NCBI GenBank assembly: GCA_035582835.1
Contig: JAYKAV010002475.1
Span: 275,997 to 339,996 of the forward strand
Length of the DNA: 64,000 nucleotides
Reading direction: 5' to 3'
DNA from: Phoebastria nigripes
Taxonomy: Eukaryota; Chordata; Aves; Procellariiformes; Diomedeidae
The notes beneath the pieces are model-generated. The model was not told the origin of the DNA. It did not search any database and was given only the letters and a program-made list of their open reading frames with translations. A program made the translations under genes and the position numbers. This document shows positions 63,001 through 64,000 of this stretch, one piece after another. The stretch's first letter is position 1. The number at the start of each line of letters is the position of its first letter.

Positions 63001-64000
63001 TGCTGTTATTTTACTTATACTGATTTTGTCATTTTCTTTCCATTGGTTCTAGCACTGCTTATTCAAGTCATAACACAAATTATTTCTTTTATTTAAAATA
63101 TTAATGTAGTACATAATTTATTCAAAAAATGTCTTCTTTCTTCAGTCTCCAGATGACTTTCCCCCAATTTTTTAAAAATGTCCAGTAGGGCATATAATAT
63201 AAAAATGGGACTCTCATGTTGTGCTACATTACGTATACAGTTACGCCAAATGATTTTATCAGAAATAATATTATTACAATAACTACCAAAGGAGTAATGA
63301 TTAGCCACTTACTGTAAAGTGTTACCAACTTTTCATTCAATATTACAAAATTGCATTGTTATGTCCGCAATGTAAAATTTACATTATTACATTCTTGAAC
63401 TAGATTAACAACACTGCAGCTGTGAAGATACTGATATGCATTCTTTGCACAGCGCTTAGCAGGGAAGTCATTGCAATTCTCTCATTTTTAAAGTTTGGAC
63501 ATCTCTGCTCTTGTTTGCACACTTGTTAGCCACTGTACGTAGGAAAGCAGAAAATTCTGAATCAGGGTGAGCTAGTGGAGAAAGAGTGTGCTTGGTGAAC
63601 AAGGTGGGGAGTTTTTTCGTAAGCCAAACCCCTACTATTAAGTGAAGAATTCGCTTGACACACAAACTAACTGTCACAGTCCTACGTTGTTGTTAATTTT
63701 ATTCAGAGACTATTATACAGTATTAAATTACATTAACATGATTGCAAGCTTAAAGCCTGATTTATTATAAACATATTATTAAGATTACATTGCCTTGGGT
63801 TTTTTTCGCAATGTATCGGCATTTATTTTGTGTGAGTGGAGGCATTCACTTCTAGGCATTAGGAATGATTTATTGGCAGCCAGAACTTCACAGCAGAACC
63901 TTCTTTTACAATTCTTCTCTGAAAATAACAGCAAAAGCATTGATAACAAAGTGCTGTGTAGGTCTGCATTTTGGGGTCTGGAATTAAAAATCTAAACCAG
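60002..64000. other. Unique AT-rich sequence to the window end
   Basis: No gene seen. A T18 tract lies near 61492 and a 40-bp imperfect inverted repeat at 62601-62640 (separate entry). Open frames are short and without motifs. Confidence 0.55.
62601..62640. repeat. Imperfect palindrome resembling an ancient amniote repeat
   Basis: Sequence starting CATGAATAATCCTACTGA is followed after a few T by its near reverse complement ending TACTTGCATG. The arrangement resembles a known but poorly characterised amniote repeat with a CATGAGTAGTCCCATTGA-like arm and its complement. The copy is diverged, so the identity is tentative. Confidence 0.4.

Noticed and set aside
1..64000. CRISPR arrays, operons, phage or toxin systems
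   Set aside because: No regularly spaced direct repeats with unique spacers, no prokaryotic gene density and no ribosome-binding-site pattern; the sequence is clearly vertebrate.

Overview
The window looks like a gene-poor, AT-rich intergenic or intronic stretch of a bird nuclear genome. The evidence is the repeat content: seven CR1 LINE fragments of the avian type, several ending in the CR1 3' octamer ATTCTGTG, and two solo LTRs of avian endogenous retrovirus type. There is also one probable MIR SINE, many simple repeats and long A/T homopolymers. I find no intact protein-coding gene, no convincing host exon, no tRNA or rRNA gene, no CRISPR array and no operon structure. Seventeen isolated single N bases show a draft or masked vertebrate assembly. 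The species cannot be named from this alone.

Layout. 1-2.57 kb: unique AT-rich DNA with a TG/AG microsatellite. 2.57-2.94 kb: a relic of CR1 ORF1 (SGNH/GDSL esterase-like domain, plus strand). 2.9-15.35 kb: mostly unique sequence with long T and A tracts, and an unrecognised coding-like stretch on the minus strand at 9.65-10.27 kb. 15.35-17.05 kb: a 5'-truncated CR1 (plus) with an internal deletion. 18.82-19.56 kb: a second CR1 RT fragment (plus). 23.13-23.28 kb: probable MIR. 25.72-26.50 kb: an isolated GC-rich, CpG-poor block of unknown origin. 34.758-35.888 kb: a solo LTR with a perfect 6-bp target duplication and a GC-rich array of about 50-bp units inside it. 38.70-39.33 kb: CR1 3' end (minus). 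47.31-50.45 kb: the longest CR1 (minus; endonuclease, RT and 3' end), rearranged by a ~170-bp tandem duplication and a ~105-bp insertion. 51.48-52.34 kb: CR1 3' half (plus). 56.49-56.89 kb: CR1 3' end (minus). 59.411-59.996 kb: a solo LTR with a perfect 5-bp target duplication, TATA box and poly(A) signal.

How the parts work together: they do not form a pathway. All the recognisable coding sequence is dead retroelement sequence. The parts with possible present-day activity are the two LTRs, which keep promoter and polyadenylation-like motifs and could influence nearby transcription. I looked for an undescribed system and did not find one I can support. The best leads are the 9.65-10.27 kb coding-like stretch and the GC-rich block at 25.72-26.50 kb.
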